Positions 45,992 through 55,362 of a DNA stretch of 64,000 bases are shown here, piece after piece (within the stretch, counting starts at the first letter, position 1; the number at the start of each line of letters is the position of its first letter). The notes under the pieces were generated by a model. That model saw nothing but the letters and a program-made list of their open reading frames with translations, was not told the DNA's origin and did not search any database. Both the position numbers and the translations under genes were made by a program. The DNA is from Paenibacillus piri (GTDB lineage: Bacteria; Bacillota; Bacilli; Paenibacillales; NBRC-103111), in NCBI RefSeq assembly GCF_004354045.1, contig NZ_SMRT01000001.1, forward strand, positions 1,054,001 to 1,118,000, written 5' to 3'.

Positions 45992-46030
45992 GGGAGCTGA
46001 TATCTTGGAACGTATCAGCTCCCATCCTTT
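45992..46030 (+). terminator. Hairpin, probable terminator
   Basis: Perfect 11-bp stem GGGAGCTGATA / TATCAGCTCCC with a 10-nt loop, then ATCCTTTATAT. A second hairpin GCCCCATGT-CGC-ACATGGGGC follows at 46,036-46,056. Confidence 0.65.
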
Positions 46031-46143
46031 ATATAGCCCCATGTCGCACATGGGGCACTTGCACCCAACCACCCGACCAGATGTGGCTGAAAATGGGTAT
46101 TTAAGCTAGAATTGAAGTATCCATTGTCGAGCGGGGGTAAAGC

Positions 46144-47298
46144 ATGAAAGACAAGAATCAATACATTCTCGATAGCTCCTTGCTTGAGGAGTTCAAGCAA
46201 GCCGTAAGCGATCATGACGATTTCCTAATTAACACATACAGCAACTACAACGGCAAGAACCTATGGAGCCTGATCTGCTCTGCGAAGGACTGGCTCTCCG
46301 TTAGCGTGAACGGTTTGCCGTACATCAATTTGACCCACTCTCATGACGATGCTCGTTCATTGAATGTTCTGCAGCTGATCACGACATACGATATTGTCCT
46401 TCAATCCATCGAGCAGCTCCATCGTGTATTCGAGATGGAACACCCGCTAAAGAAGGACAATTCGATATTCAACGCGGCAGTTCCCGACGATGCGTATTTC
46501 GCACAGATCCGGGCTTGCTTCGGAGCGCATCCGGTCGACTTAAGGAGTGCAGATGGAACGAAGAGTACGGATAAGTACTTCGCTTCTTGGTCTAGCGATG
46601 TCAGCAGCAGTATCGGGGGTAACGATGATTACTCGGTTTATCTCTACAGCAACAATCCCGATACGGTTCAACCGATTCGCTTCTCCATGAGCTTCGCCAA
46701 AATTCATGAGTATACGATTAAACGATACTCCCTCTTATCGAACGTGATCAGCGAAATTAAGAAAAAGCATGGTATCTTTATCGAGGAGCAGCGGCAGCGC
46801 CCGATCTCCCGCCACGGCTCCGATGTTGTCGAGCAGCTCCAAATTCTCTTGAAGGAGAACAGTACTCGAATTCGTGAGGGTGATGGGTATCATTATGACA
46901 TCCAGACGCTGATCGAGCTGTTCACTGCTCCACAGGACTTCCCCGAGCAGGAACAGCAAGAAGTAGCGCAATACCTGAATTCACTACATGTATTGGTCGA
47001 TGAGCTATACGAAGCGTTGCAGAACATGACGTTTGGTGAAGATGGTATGGCTCATGGACACCTTCTACATTCGAGATCCCCTAAGTTCAAAGGGCTACAT
47101 TACGATCTGGAGAAAGTGTTTGAGTATCTGAACAATCTGTCATACCCATTATCAATGGTTGATTATCACCTTAAGCGACTCATCAATATAGGGGTATTGC
47201 CGTCATACGTCAGTTTGGAAACGGATAGGCTCGATTTACAACTGTTGCTTTTGGCAAGACTAGTTAATAATAACAATCTAGACAGTACAGGAGGCTGA
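46144..47298 (+). CDS. HEPN-like protein (candidate)
   Basis: 384 aa, cytoplasmic, almost all helical. The segment IRACFGAHPVDLRS at residues about 123-136 gives an R-x5-H motif, followed by WSSD, DDYSVYLYSN and a helix, the same order as in uncharacterised proteins with 'RSLxxAHPLET' that I believe belong to the HEPN superfamily (RNase toxins, Abi and CRISPR effectors). The C-terminal half is a separate helical region. Start ATG 46144 after GCGGGGG. The 3' end is 5 nt before the proposed start of the next gene, also HEPN-like. The assignment rests on the motif only. Confidence 0.5.
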   Translation: MKDKNQYILDSSLLEEFKQAVSDHDDFLINTYSNYNGKNLWSLICSAKDWLSVSVNGLPYINLTHSHDDARSLNVLQLITTYDIVLQSIEQLHRVFEMEHPLKKDNSIFNAAVPDDAYFAQIRACFGAHPVDLRSADGTKSTDKYFASWSSDVSSSIGGNDDYSVYLYSNNPDTVQPIRFSMSFAKIHEYTIKRYSLLSNVISEIKKKHGIFIEEQRQRPISRHGSDVVEQLQILLKENSTRIREGDGYHYDIQTLIELFTAPQDFPEQEQQEVAQYLNSLHVLVDELYEALQNMTFGEDGMAHGHLLHSRSPKFKGLHYDLEKVFEYLNNLSYPLSMVDYHLKRLINIGVLPSYVSLETDRLDLQLLLLARLVNNNNLDSTGG

Positions 47299-47303
47299 GT
47301 CAA

Positions 47304-48398
47304 ATTACAATTAAAATAAACGTTACAACTAGGAAGAAGCGATTTGAGTTTAAGCGTAAGAAGGGCTACATAAAAGTAAAATCCGAGATACTGCCAACTA
47401 CCTTAGATTATCATGATAATCTTTCCTCAATCAGTCACAGCCAAGTAATAATAAATAGTCAAGAAGTGGATCGTTATACTGTTGCAGTGGATGTTGAGAA
47501 AACGGATGATAATGTGTATTCTGCGAGAAGGATGATTGTTTGCCATCCCGTTGAAACAGAGGAAGAATTCAAAGCGACCTTTAGCCAGAAAATAAGCAAA
47601 GTTGCCCTCAATTCAAAAGGTATTGAGGGTCTGCTTCCTAATCCCTTAGTATTGAAAGATGGAACAAGGATTAGCAAAGCTTGGAACATTGAGTTTAAGG
47701 AACCAAAGAGCTATGAGGAGGCTGAAAGGTTCGTAAATATACTGCAGAGATTCCTCGAGTTTATGCGTGGTTCAAGTTTAAATTTAGAGAATATTATATT
47801 CAGCACAGAAGATGAGCGAAGCATAGAATCTATTTTCCCTGAGCCGGTGTTTAAGCAGTTGAGTGTTCCAAGCAGGGATATGATTCAGCGAATGTTTGCT
47901 TCAGCTCAAATCGATAATGATGAGCAGACGAGTGTTACCGTAATCTTAGGTGTTTGGACACAGTTCTTTATTGAAACTGCGCATCATGCTTTTCTTGAAA
48001 GTATGCCTGACGTGATGCGACCGTATGAGCATGAGGCTAAAAATAAAATCATTTCAGATCGTTTTGACTTTTTGACTGGGATGATTAAGTTTGTTTTACC
48101 GGAAATAGTCAAGGATAATAACGGAAATGATAAGAGCGCTGGCCGGTTACTCAAGGAACTTCTTGAACCACCGACAAGAGCAACACGACTGGAGCATCGT
48201 GGTAAGAGAGAAATTATAGAACGATGTAAGAATCTTAGAAATTTGGTTGTTCATAAGTTAAGGGACAGCAACTCAAAGACTGATATTAGTGAAAAGGATT
48301 ATGATATTTTTGAAACATTCTTCTATCAGAATTTTTCTCACCTAATGATTCAGTCTTTGAAAGTATCTCAAGAAGACAATAGTATTAAAGGAGCCTGA
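47304..48398 (+). CDS. HEPN-like protein, possible AUU start
   Basis: About 364 aa from ATT 47304, or 310 aa from GTG 47466. The frame is open from the end of the previous gene, a perfect AGGAGG lies at 47,288-47,293, and the added 54 residues (ITIKINVTTRKKRFEFKRKK...) look like protein, so I favour the early start at a rare ATT codon 10 nt after the SD; no ATG/GTG/TTG fits there. The C-terminal region has RCKNLRNLVVHKLRDSN, an R-x4-H HEPN signature (RNLVVH), in a helical context. The N-terminal half is beta-rich. It is in an operon with the 46,144 gene; the pair may be a conflict (toxin-type RNase) module. Confidence 0.55.
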   Translation: MTIKINVTTRKKRFEFKRKKGYIKVKSEILPTTLDYHDNLSSISHSQVIINSQEVDRYTVAVDVEKTDDNVYSARRMIVCHPVETEEEFKATFSQKISKVALNSKGIEGLLPNPLVLKDGTRISKAWNIEFKEPKSYEEAERFVNILQRFLEFMRGSSLNLENIIFSTEDERSIESIFPEPVFKQLSVPSRDMIQRMFASAQIDNDEQTSVTVILGVWTQFFIETAHHAFLESMPDVMRPYEHEAKNKIISDRFDFLTGMIKFVLPEIVKDNNGNDKSAGRLLKELLEPPTRATRLEHRGKREIIERCKNLRNLVVHKLRDSNSKTDISEKDYDIFETFFYQNFSHLMIQSLKVSQEDNSIKGA

Positions 48399-48416
48399 AA
48401 TTAATCCCCAGTACCC

Positions 48417-48447
48417 AACCACCCTACCCGAAGGGTGGTTTTTCTTT
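48417..48447 (+). terminator. Rho-independent terminator
   Basis: AACCACCCT / AGGGTGGTT stem followed by TTTCTTTT. Confidence 0.85.
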
Positions 48448-48616
48448 TCCCACCCAGGCTACTCAGCCATCAAACCTTTTAGAAAAATCTGACCTAACGA
48501 AAATTCTCTCAACATTTTTTCAAAAACCTCTAGAAAAGTGCCACTTTGATGCAAACAAAACCTGAGAAAAATTATATTACATAGGTAGTAATTATCGCGG
48601 TAAGGAGGGCTATTTT

Positions 48617-49582
48617 TTGCAAGTTCAGTTTAATGATTTGACTTCGGGCATAGAGGTCGAGTTTAGTGGAATAACTCGCGAACACGCCGCTCAAGTCTTA
48701 GTGGGGTATTTTGGCACGACCTTTGCAAAGTTCGGGAATTTTGAATTTGAAGAATATCATATTCCTGATCAGCAAGATCGTATCTGGAAGATTGTTAAAG
48801 ACAATTCCGTCGACGCTCAGCGCCGAGAAGGTAACAGCATCATTCCGGCTACGGAAGATTACAAGTGCGAGTTAGTATCTCCAATCCTAGAGTACGGCGG
48901 TATCCCTACTCTCTTAGGGGTAGTTACAGCTCTTAAGCGAGAGGGCGCAACAACTGGCGCAAACTGCGGAATCCATATCCACATTGATGCATCCAGATTC
49001 ACGGCGCAGTCCTTGCGTGTCCTTTGCAACTTGGTCTACAGCAAGCAATATCTGCTCACCAGTGCCTTATGTGTAAGGGAATCGCGGAAGAAGCAATTTT
49101 GCGCCGAGCTTACGGAAGAGTTTATCGAGAAGCTCAATCGGGTAAAACCGGAATCGTTCGAGGACTTCGCTAACGTTTGGTATTCGGGGTTCAATGCTCT
49201 CGAGGCAGCTCGAGCCTTACGAAGGAACGAAACAAGGTATAAGGTATTGAACCTACACAACCTCTTGTCGGGGCGCTTCAAGGCTGTCGAGTTCAGACTC
49301 TTTAACGGCTCATTAGATACAGTTGCTATAAAATCATATATTCAATTGTGCTTGCTTTTTTGTTCTAGCGCTCTTAAGAGTAAGAAGGCAATAACCCGTA
49401 TCGCCATGTCCGATAATGAGAAATTCCAATTTCGAGTGACATTATTGAAAATGGGCGCAATCGGTAGGGAATTCCGCGATATGCGCTTACTGCTGTTGAA
49501 GCAGCTCAGTGGTGATTCTGGTCGGCGTCATCCCGCCGCAGATAAAACCGGCTCCAATCAACAAACGATGATTCCTAACTAA
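48617..49582 (+). CDS. Amidoligase (glutamine-synthetase fold)
   Basis: 321 aa, cytoplasmic. It carries the hallmarks of the Amidoligase_2 family: SGIEVEFSGI at the N-terminus (E-x-E), CELVSPILEYGG, ANCGIHIHIDAS and KAVEFRLFNGSLD. These ATP-dependent enzymes form amide or peptide bonds between carboxylates and amines; their targets in mobile elements are not known. TTG 48617 follows AAGGAGGG by 7 nt. The next gene, 19 nt away, is a cyclotransferase-like protein. Amidoligase plus AIG2-like cyclotransferase pairs have been noted by comparative genomics as peptide- or protein-modification systems. Confidence 0.85.
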   Translation: MQVQFNDLTSGIEVEFSGITREHAAQVLVGYFGTTFAKFGNFEFEEYHIPDQQDRIWKIVKDNSVDAQRREGNSIIPATEDYKCELVSPILEYGGIPTLLGVVTALKREGATTGANCGIHIHIDASRFTAQSLRVLCNLVYSKQYLLTSALCVRESRKKQFCAELTEEFIEKLNRVKPESFEDFANVWYSGFNALEAARALRRNETRYKVLNLHNLLSGRFKAVEFRLFNGSLDTVAIKSYIQLCLLFCSSALKSKKAITRIAMSDNEKFQFRVTLLKMGAIGREFRDMRLLLLKQLSGDSGRRHPAADKTGSNQQTMIPN

Positions 49583-49601
49583 TCGAAAAGGGTGATTACA
49601 T

Positions 49602-50180
49602 ATGACTTCGCGTATTTTCTTTGCAGCTTATGGTATCCATACAAATGAACACGAGTTGAAGCGAAAGATAAGCGGTGATATCGTCGCGCGGGGGTATATC
49701 GACAATTATGATCTTGAGTTCCGTAGCTTCCCGACCATTAAAGAATCCCAGGGAGATAAGGTTCCTGTTGTCATTTGGTCGATCCCGCAAAACAGCATGT
49801 CGAAGTTGGATAGAATCGAATTTGCTATAGACGGTCTATTCAGGCAAAAGTACTTGAAGGTTACGGTGACCGGGATAGCTGATAAAGGAATGGAATTGGG
49901 GGTTCCAAGAGAGACGGTCGAAGCATTGGTGTATGTTATGTCAATTCCTAACTCCTATTCTACTGGCAAGCCCTCCTTGCCGGATTATAACTTGATCTTT
50001 AGCGGCTGGCAGTCAAACGAATTGGAAGTTAATCTTTTAGTTCGTGCTTTACTCGCGGCTGATACTCATTATGAAGAAAAAGAGATTGCTGAGTGGGAAC
50101 GGCAGCAGTTACTGAAATCGTTAGTTATTGCTAGAGATCTGCTTAACATTAAGCCGGAAAATTCTCCATCAAATTCTTGA
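49602..50180 (+). CDS. AIG2/GGCT-like gamma-glutamyl cyclotransferase
   Basis: 192 aa, cytoplasmic. FFAAYGIHTNEHEL matches the YGSNL-type loop of the family, followed by GYIDNYDLEFR, VPVVIWSIPQNSMSKLDRIEF (where the catalytic Glu of the xxLDxxE motif would be E in RIEF) and YLKVTVTGI. The family opens gamma-glutamyl amides with formation of 5-oxoproline. Paired with the amidoligase, it could remove or trim the glutamyl linkage that the ligase makes. RBS AAGGGTGA, ATG 49602. Confidence 0.7.
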   Translation: MTSRIFFAAYGIHTNEHELKRKISGDIVARGYIDNYDLEFRSFPTIKESQGDKVPVVIWSIPQNSMSKLDRIEFAIDGLFRQKYLKVTVTGIADKGMELGVPRETVEALVYVMSIPNSYSTGKPSLPDYNLIFSGWQSNELEVNLLVRALLAADTHYEEKEIAEWERQQLLKSLVIARDLLNIKPENSPSNS

Positions 50181-50199
50181 TACGGGAAGGGTCAGCGAT

Positions 50200-50463
50200 A
50201 TGGACTTTGTAATGACTATTGGGGTAGAGCGTCTCAGCACCCGAGATTGGCAGCTTATCGTGTCCATCATAACGAGGCTTTACGAAGACAATGAGTTTTT
50301 TCTCTCCTTTGAAGCGAGGGATGGGAAAACAGTAGTTACTGACGGTGACGGAAATCATTTATGCTCGGTCGACAAGTTACTGTTCCCTCGCAAGGTTTGG
50401 GCGATCTATGGTAATGATGGGAAGACGGAATATTACACTGTCCTTCTTCCCGAAGAATATTAA
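50200..50463 (+). CDS. Small protein of the amidoligase cluster
   Basis: 87 aa from ATG 50200, with GGGAAGGG 7 nt upstream; the frame extends back into the preceding gene. Content: VERLSTRDWQLIVSIITRLYEDNEF, then a beta-rich end with a likely beta-hairpin (GKTVVTDGDGNHLCS). Third and last gene of the amidoligase operon, followed by a strong terminator. It could be a substrate or an adaptor of the ligase; there is no direct evidence. Confidence 0.55.
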   Translation: MDFVMTIGVERLSTRDWQLIVSIITRLYEDNEFFLSFEARDGKTVVTDGDGNHLCSVDKLLFPRKVWAIYGNDGKTEYYTVLLPEEY

Positions 50464-50534
50464 AGGGGTATCTTGTAGTGTTTTGTCGTTTTACTCGCAC
50501 TTCACTTCTAAGGCTATCATATTAAACCACATCA

Positions 50535-50573
50535 AATGCAGCTGCCGCTAATTCGGGCAGCTGCATTTTTATT
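50535..50573 (+). terminator. Rho-independent terminator
   Basis: ATGCAGCTGCC / GGCAGCTGCAT stem followed by TTTTATT. Confidence 0.88.
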
Positions 50574-50722
50574 GGATTTATTCTCCACAATTCCGATCTT
50601 GTGCTGGATGCGGCGAATTAACGGCAATCTTGTTCGTTGGGCAGATGAAATTCAGCAGTTAGCGGCTGAGTTAATTTACATCAGTAGAAAATAAAAAGCT
50701 TGGTTTAGGGAGAGGTGTTCAA

Positions 50723-53700
50723 ATGAAGAAGTTATTCAAAATTAAATTGAAGGGAGTAATCTCAGCGGTTGTCGCAGCTTGTTTAGCCTTCGGCGGCATC
50801 CCGTTCGGGATTGTATCTGCGGACACTGCAGTGGTAGAGGACGCATTGCTCGAAAACAAAAGCGTAGCGGAATCTGTCTATGGGGTTCCAGATGCTCCGA
50901 CCGTCACGACTGCCGTATATGCCTTAATGCCATCCTCGCCGCAAGAAGCGTTGGATCAATTCAAGGATGGTAAAGACGTATTTATCGAAAGCATATTCAA
51001 AGATAAGAAACTGGCGAGTTATTTTTCTCAATGGCTCACTCAGAGCGGCTTGCCTAAGGATATTAACAGTACATTAAACAAAGTCGAGCTTCAAAGTGTC
51101 AACAAGGCTTTATATACGTTTGATGCTTCGAACAAAGGTATCACAAGCCTAGTTGGGATGCAGGTATTCAACAGTTCCTCTACTGGCGTACCATATAGCA
51201 TGAATTTTTCTGGAAATCTTCTCACTTCGACAGAGGGCTTAGAAGGGTTAGAATTTGCGGTAAGCCTTAATCTGAGTGGTAATAATTTGACTAATGTCGA
51301 CGGTCTGAGGAACTTAAAGAGTGTTCAAAGTCTTTACCTTGATTCTAATGAGCTAATATCAGTCTTGGGGTTAAGCAGTTTGCAGTACGTGAGAGATCGT
51401 TTATCTATTCAAGACAATAAATTAAATAACCTAGATGGACTAAATAACATAGATCCGTCTAATACAAGCGAGTTCGGACCGGACATTTATGACCGAACCT
51501 TTGACTTTAGAAATAACAAATTGACGGACATTTCTGGAATCAGTCAGTTAAGTAAAGTCGGATCACTTTACCTACAATCTAACGTATTGATTGATTTGAA
51601 CGCTCTCGGCAACCTTTCAACGGTTACAAATATGTTGAATGTAGACTCGAACCGACTTACCGACCTTGTTGGGTTGAAGGCTTCCCTAAACATTAAGCAC
51701 TTTAACGCTAGTTCAAATTACATTACCCAAGTATCGACCAAGGTTCCTTTCACTCCAACAATGAGTTCTACTCTTGCCCCGCAGAACGGGTTCCAATTTA
51801 AACAGGACATTGTATCGAAGACCGTAAATGTTGAGTATAGGGAACTTGGCACAGATAGACTTCTCGATTCAGCAATTTTTACAGATGTCCCTGTCGGGGT
51901 AGACAGTACCTACAAACCGAAAGAAATTGCTGGCTACGAAGTCACCGATCCGAGCGAGCAAAAGGTTTCCTTTAACAGCAACTATAAGCAGCCGGATATC
52001 TACAAGGTGTTCTTTAGTGAGACAGGTTCAGTCTCGAACGCAAGGAAAGATATGATTCCCAACTACACATTTGAACCTGCCGACACCAGTATCCTGACTT
52101 TCGATGACAATCTAAAGATTCTAAGCGCAGTTGGCAACGGCACCACGGAAGTAGCGGTTTATCAAAACGGGATCTTCTTGGGGTCATACCCTGCGACAGT
52201 ACATGCAGCCGATATCACTAACACACAAACAATCACTTTCTACTACAATAAGGTTGCTGTTCAAAAACATACTCTTTCGGTTTCCAAGATCGGAGATGGA
52301 GAGACATCTCCGACAGACGGCACTACGGCTGATTTTAATGAGTTAGAGCCGGTAACGTTGACTGCTACTCCCGCCGCGACATCGTATTTCGTAAAATGGA
52401 CGGTCAATGGGGTAGATTACAGCACTCCGACAGTTCCTTTAGTGATGAATGATGATAAAGTTGCCGTAGCGCACTTCGCCAAATCTACGGGAAGCATCAC
52501 ATTAAAACATGTCGACAGCAACGGAATAGACCTGCTTCCTCCTGAAACGCAACAGTATGATGTGGGGAACTATGATTTCAACGCCAAGTCGATTGATGGT
52601 TACGTGTTGAGTTCACCTGCATCGGTATCGGTCAATTTAAGTAAGGATGAATCCAAAACGGTAACCTTCCAGTATGAGAAAGTAGCTGGAACGATCACTA
52701 TCCGCTACGTCAATGAAGACGTTAAGGACCTGATTCCCTCGGAGGTCAAGAAGTATGACCTTGGTAGCCACACCTTCAAGGCTAAGGATATCAAGGGGTA
52801 TGCACTAACTTCTCCTGCAGAGGTTACGGTATCGCTTGGCAAGGATGAAAGCAAGACTGTCACTTTCCAGTACGCCAAAATCAAAGGGCAACTGACGGTC
52901 GAGTTTATTGATCAGGATACGATGAAGTCCATCAAGGATAAGGTCACATTGAACAATCTTCCACTAGGAGAGCAGCAAACGTATACAGCAGATCAAAAAC
53001 TTGGGGTATTTGAGCTTGTTGGCGATGCGGTTCAAAAGGTGATTTTAACCGCTGAGGAGAAGATCAAGGTGATTGTGTTCTACTACAAAAAGGTCGAGGA
53101 ACAAAAGCCAATTCCTACACCGACCCCTACACCTGAGCCGAAGCCGACTCCAACGCCTGACCCAACAGATCAAACGCCGGAGCCAGAAAAACCAGTTACT
53201 ACACCCGAACCAACAGTTCCAACGCCTAAGCCAGTACCGGTTCCTCTACCAGAAGAACACAAAGAAATTCCAGTACCTAAACCTGTTCCAGTACCAGTGG
53301 TAACGCCGGAGCCGACTACTCCAACCCCTGCCCCTGCAGTCGTTGAACAGGCATGGAGATCGGAGCCGGTGATGCCAGTGGTCAAGCAGCCAACACAAAA
53401 AGTAGTGATCGGAACGATCTATGGGGTAGTGAAGGATTCTGACGGTAAACCTTTAGCTGGAGTCCAAGTTGAGCTTCACTCTAATCCAAGAATCACTTAT
53501 ACCGATGAAAATGGAGCTTATAGCTTCGACAATGTGGAACTTGGTAAGCATACTGTTCTCTTAAAAACTAGCCCGTTGACTGGCGAAGACATTGCTATTA
53601 ACGTCCTCGTCTATAACGATCATACTGATACGGCTTCCGCAGAAAAGGTTTCTGCTGTAAACGACGGTAATGAAGTCGCCCAAGGTGTCGTATTGGATGA

Positions 53701-54136
53701 AGAGAAGAATAAGCAACGGATCGACTTCATCATCGAGCCAATTGAGAAACCGCAGTTTATACCGGAAGATAAACCTGAGCCGCAACAGCCGCAATCACCG
53801 CAACCGAAAGAGCCTGAAAAAGTTGAGCCAAAGAAGGACAGTCCAATCAAGAAATTCCTTCCGTTTCTGCTTTTGGTGCTTATCCCTCCATTCTTCCGGC
53901 GTAATGTTCTAATTTACGACGAAAAAGGGTTCCGCATCAAAAAGATGAGGGTTAGACCTAAGAGTGAATCTGCTTTGATCGATCTTACCGGACTGGATGC
54001 CGAGGTATTCAAGATTGTGTTCAGAAAACCATCTCAGTTCCGCGATAAAGAGATCATCATTAAGTATGGTGACAAGACCGCATCCATCCAACTGCCTGAT
54101 GATGCGAAAAATATTACTTTCAGTCCAGAGGAGTAA
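50723..54136 (+). CDS. Large LRR/MucBP surface protein with membrane anchor
   Basis: 1137 aa, exported. Signal peptide (about 10-34, AVVAACLAFGGIPFG), a helical cap, internalin-like leucine-rich repeats (about 140-340: LSGNNLTNVDGLRNLKSV, LYLDSNELISV), a MucBP-like module (VNVEYRELGTDRLL), an InlB B-repeat-like module (SVSKIGDGETSPTDG), two more MucBP repeats ending KDESKTVTFQY, a long Pro/Thr linker (about 795-890), a carboxypeptidase-regulatory-like beta domain (GTIYGVVKDSDGKPLAGVQV), another Pro-rich linker, one membrane helix (FLPFLLLVLIPPFF) and a cytoplasmic beta domain of about 80 residues. Instead of a wall-sorting signal it has an inside domain, so it could signal or dock to an inner complex. 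Confidence 0.8.
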   Translation: MKKLFKIKLKGVISAVVAACLAFGGIPFGIVSADTAVVEDALLENKSVAESVYGVPDAPTVTTAVYALMPSSPQEALDQFKDGKDVFIESIFKDKKLASYFSQWLTQSGLPKDINSTLNKVELQSVNKALYTFDASNKGITSLVGMQVFNSSSTGVPYSMNFSGNLLTSTEGLEGLEFAVSLNLSGNNLTNVDGLRNLKSVQSLYLDSNELISVLGLSSLQYVRDRLSIQDNKLNNLDGLNNIDPSNTSEFGPDIYDRTFDFRNNKLTDISGISQLSKVGSLYLQSNVLIDLNALGNLSTVTNMLNVDSNRLTDLVGLKASLNIKHFNASSNYITQVSTKVPFTPTMSSTLAPQNGFQFKQDIVSKTVNVEYRELGTDRLLDSAIFTDVPVGVDSTYKPKEIAGYEVTDPSEQKVSFNSNYKQPDIYKVFFSETGSVSNARKDMIPNYTFEPADTSILTFDDNLKILSAVGNGTTEVAVYQNGIFLGSYPATVHAADITNTQTITFYYNKVAVQKHTLSVSKIGDGETSPTDGTTADFNELEPVTLTATPAATSYFVKWTVNGVDYSTPTVPLVMNDDKVAVAHFAKSTGSITLKHVDSNGIDLLPPETQQYDVGNYDFNAKSIDGYVLSSPASVSVNLSKDESKTVTFQYEKVAGTITIRYVNEDVKDLIPSEVKKYDLGSHTFKAKDIKGYALTSPAEVTVSLGKDESKTVTFQYAKIKGQLTVEFIDQDTMKSIKDKVTLNNLPLGEQQTYTADQKLGVFELVGDAVQKVILTAEEKIKVIVFYYKKVEEQKPIPTPTPTPEPKPTPTPDPTDQTPEPEKPVTTPEPTVPTPKPVPVPLPEEHKEIPVPKPVPVPVVTPEPTTPTPAPAVVEQAWRSEPVMPVVKQPTQKVVIGTIYGVVKDSDGKPLAGVQVELHSNPRITYTDENGAYSFDNVELGKHTVLLKTSPLTGEDIAINVLVYNDHTDTASAEKVSAVNDGNEVAQGVVLDEEKNKQRIDFIIEPIEKPQFIPEDKPEPQQPQSPQPKEPEKVEPKKDSPIKKFLPFLLLVLIPPFFRRNVLIYDEKGFRIKKMRVRPKSESALIDLTGLDAEVFKIVFRKPSQFRDKEIIIKYGDKTASIQLPDDAKNITFSPEE

Positions 54137-54149
54137 AAACAGTAAGCCA

Positions 54150-54187
54150 GGAAGCACTTCGCTAATCGCGAGGTGCTTCTCTTTTTG
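54150..54187 (+). terminator. Rho-independent terminator
   Basis: GAAGCACTTCGC / GCGAGGTGCTTC stem (one mismatch), TAATC loop, TCTTTTT. Confidence 0.88.
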
Positions 54188-54378
54188 CCATCCAGGGGTA
54201 AACCGATTAAATTTGGAGAGTTATGGTGTCGCGGCTGATGATTTTATCGCTGTCGGATAGTATACATAAGAATTTTGCTACTACTTTGAGAGCTATTAAA
54301 TTTGCAAAGGACTCTTATTATAATCAGCACTTTATTTCAGAGCTATTTTATATCAACTAAGGAGAGGAGTGAAAGACT

Positions 54379-55269
54379 ATGAGCGCTACTGCTAAGAAGC
54401 TAAATGATGACGAGAATGAGCTTTCCTTTGTAGTTTTCAATGATGGAAGTTCAAGTTTAAATCTTGGGGTCGGCTTCGACGCACCAACAAACTTGAATAT
54501 TGACGCACCACCGAAGAAGCCTAAGCCACAGCCCGAAGTGTTGAGCCACCCGCCCACCCAGACACAAACCATTCAAGCAGCACAAATACCAGAGGTATCT
54601 TTAGAATCGGCATTGGTTATGGAACCTCCACCGTCTACCGATCATGAAGTGGAGCAGGTGACCAATCCTGTCGATATCCCGTCATTTGAGATTCCTCAGG
54701 ATGACGAGCAGATGCCGACCATCGATCTCGATCCCGTCAATCTTATTGAACAGAGCAAGGTGCGTTTCAAAGAGATCATGTCAGAGACAAGTGAACATCA
54801 TTTAGAGCCAATTGAGACCCCAACAAAGCCGCAACCTCAAGGCTCATTAAATATTGAGGATGAGCCACTAATCGATGAATCTATGGTCGATAGTCTAAAT
54901 CAGTTAACGAAGAAGTATGAAGAAAAGGCTTCTCCTTTAACAGGTGCTGTGATCCATGAGGATGTGACAACAACGGCAGATAGAGCCGGTAAAGCGGTGA
55001 ACTGGTGGACGCAGACCTTTATCGTGAAGCCAACTAGCTGGATATTCAGAAAATTAAACAATGCGGTAATGGTCATTATCGAGAAATCCTTCCTTTTACT
55101 CTTATACGTGGTAATGAGCGCATTCGCAACAGTGGTATTGTTAACAGCAATTTTTGTCATATGGGGTCATTATGTTGGAGTTCCTGCCATTGAGTTAGCA
55201 CAGCAACAGTATGATGCAACCAAGGAAATCGTGGTTAGGTTTTATAACGATGTGATGAGCAAAAACTAG
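54379..55269 (+). CDS. Pro/Glu-rich protein with C-terminal membrane anchor
   Basis: 296 aa. The first 150 residues are disordered, rich in Pro, Glu and Gln (PPKKPKPQPEVLSHPPTQTQ). A helical middle part precedes one membrane segment (about 238-264, LLLLYVVMSAFATVVLLTAIF) and a short C-terminal helix outside. The long cytoplasmic disordered tail suggests a scaffold that binds inner components. RBS AAGGAGAGG, ATG 54379. It follows the LRR/MucBP gene and likely belongs to the same envelope machinery. Confidence 0.65.
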   Translation: MSATAKKLNDDENELSFVVFNDGSSSLNLGVGFDAPTNLNIDAPPKKPKPQPEVLSHPPTQTQTIQAAQIPEVSLESALVMEPPPSTDHEVEQVTNPVDIPSFEIPQDDEQMPTIDLDPVNLIEQSKVRFKEIMSETSEHHLEPIETPTKPQPQGSLNIEDEPLIDESMVDSLNQLTKKYEEKASPLTGAVIHEDVTTTADRAGKAVNWWTQTFIVKPTSWIFRKLNNAVMVIIEKSFLLLLYVVMSAFATVVLLTAIFVIWGHYVGVPAIELAQQQYDATKEIVVRFYNDVMSKN

Positions 55270-55362
55270 TTGCTCTAAGGTGATGCACGTGTTGGAGGTT
55301 ATGACAGTTTCAGCTTATGTCTGATTATCATGGCTAGAGTTATTAAAGAAAGGGGTATTCTT

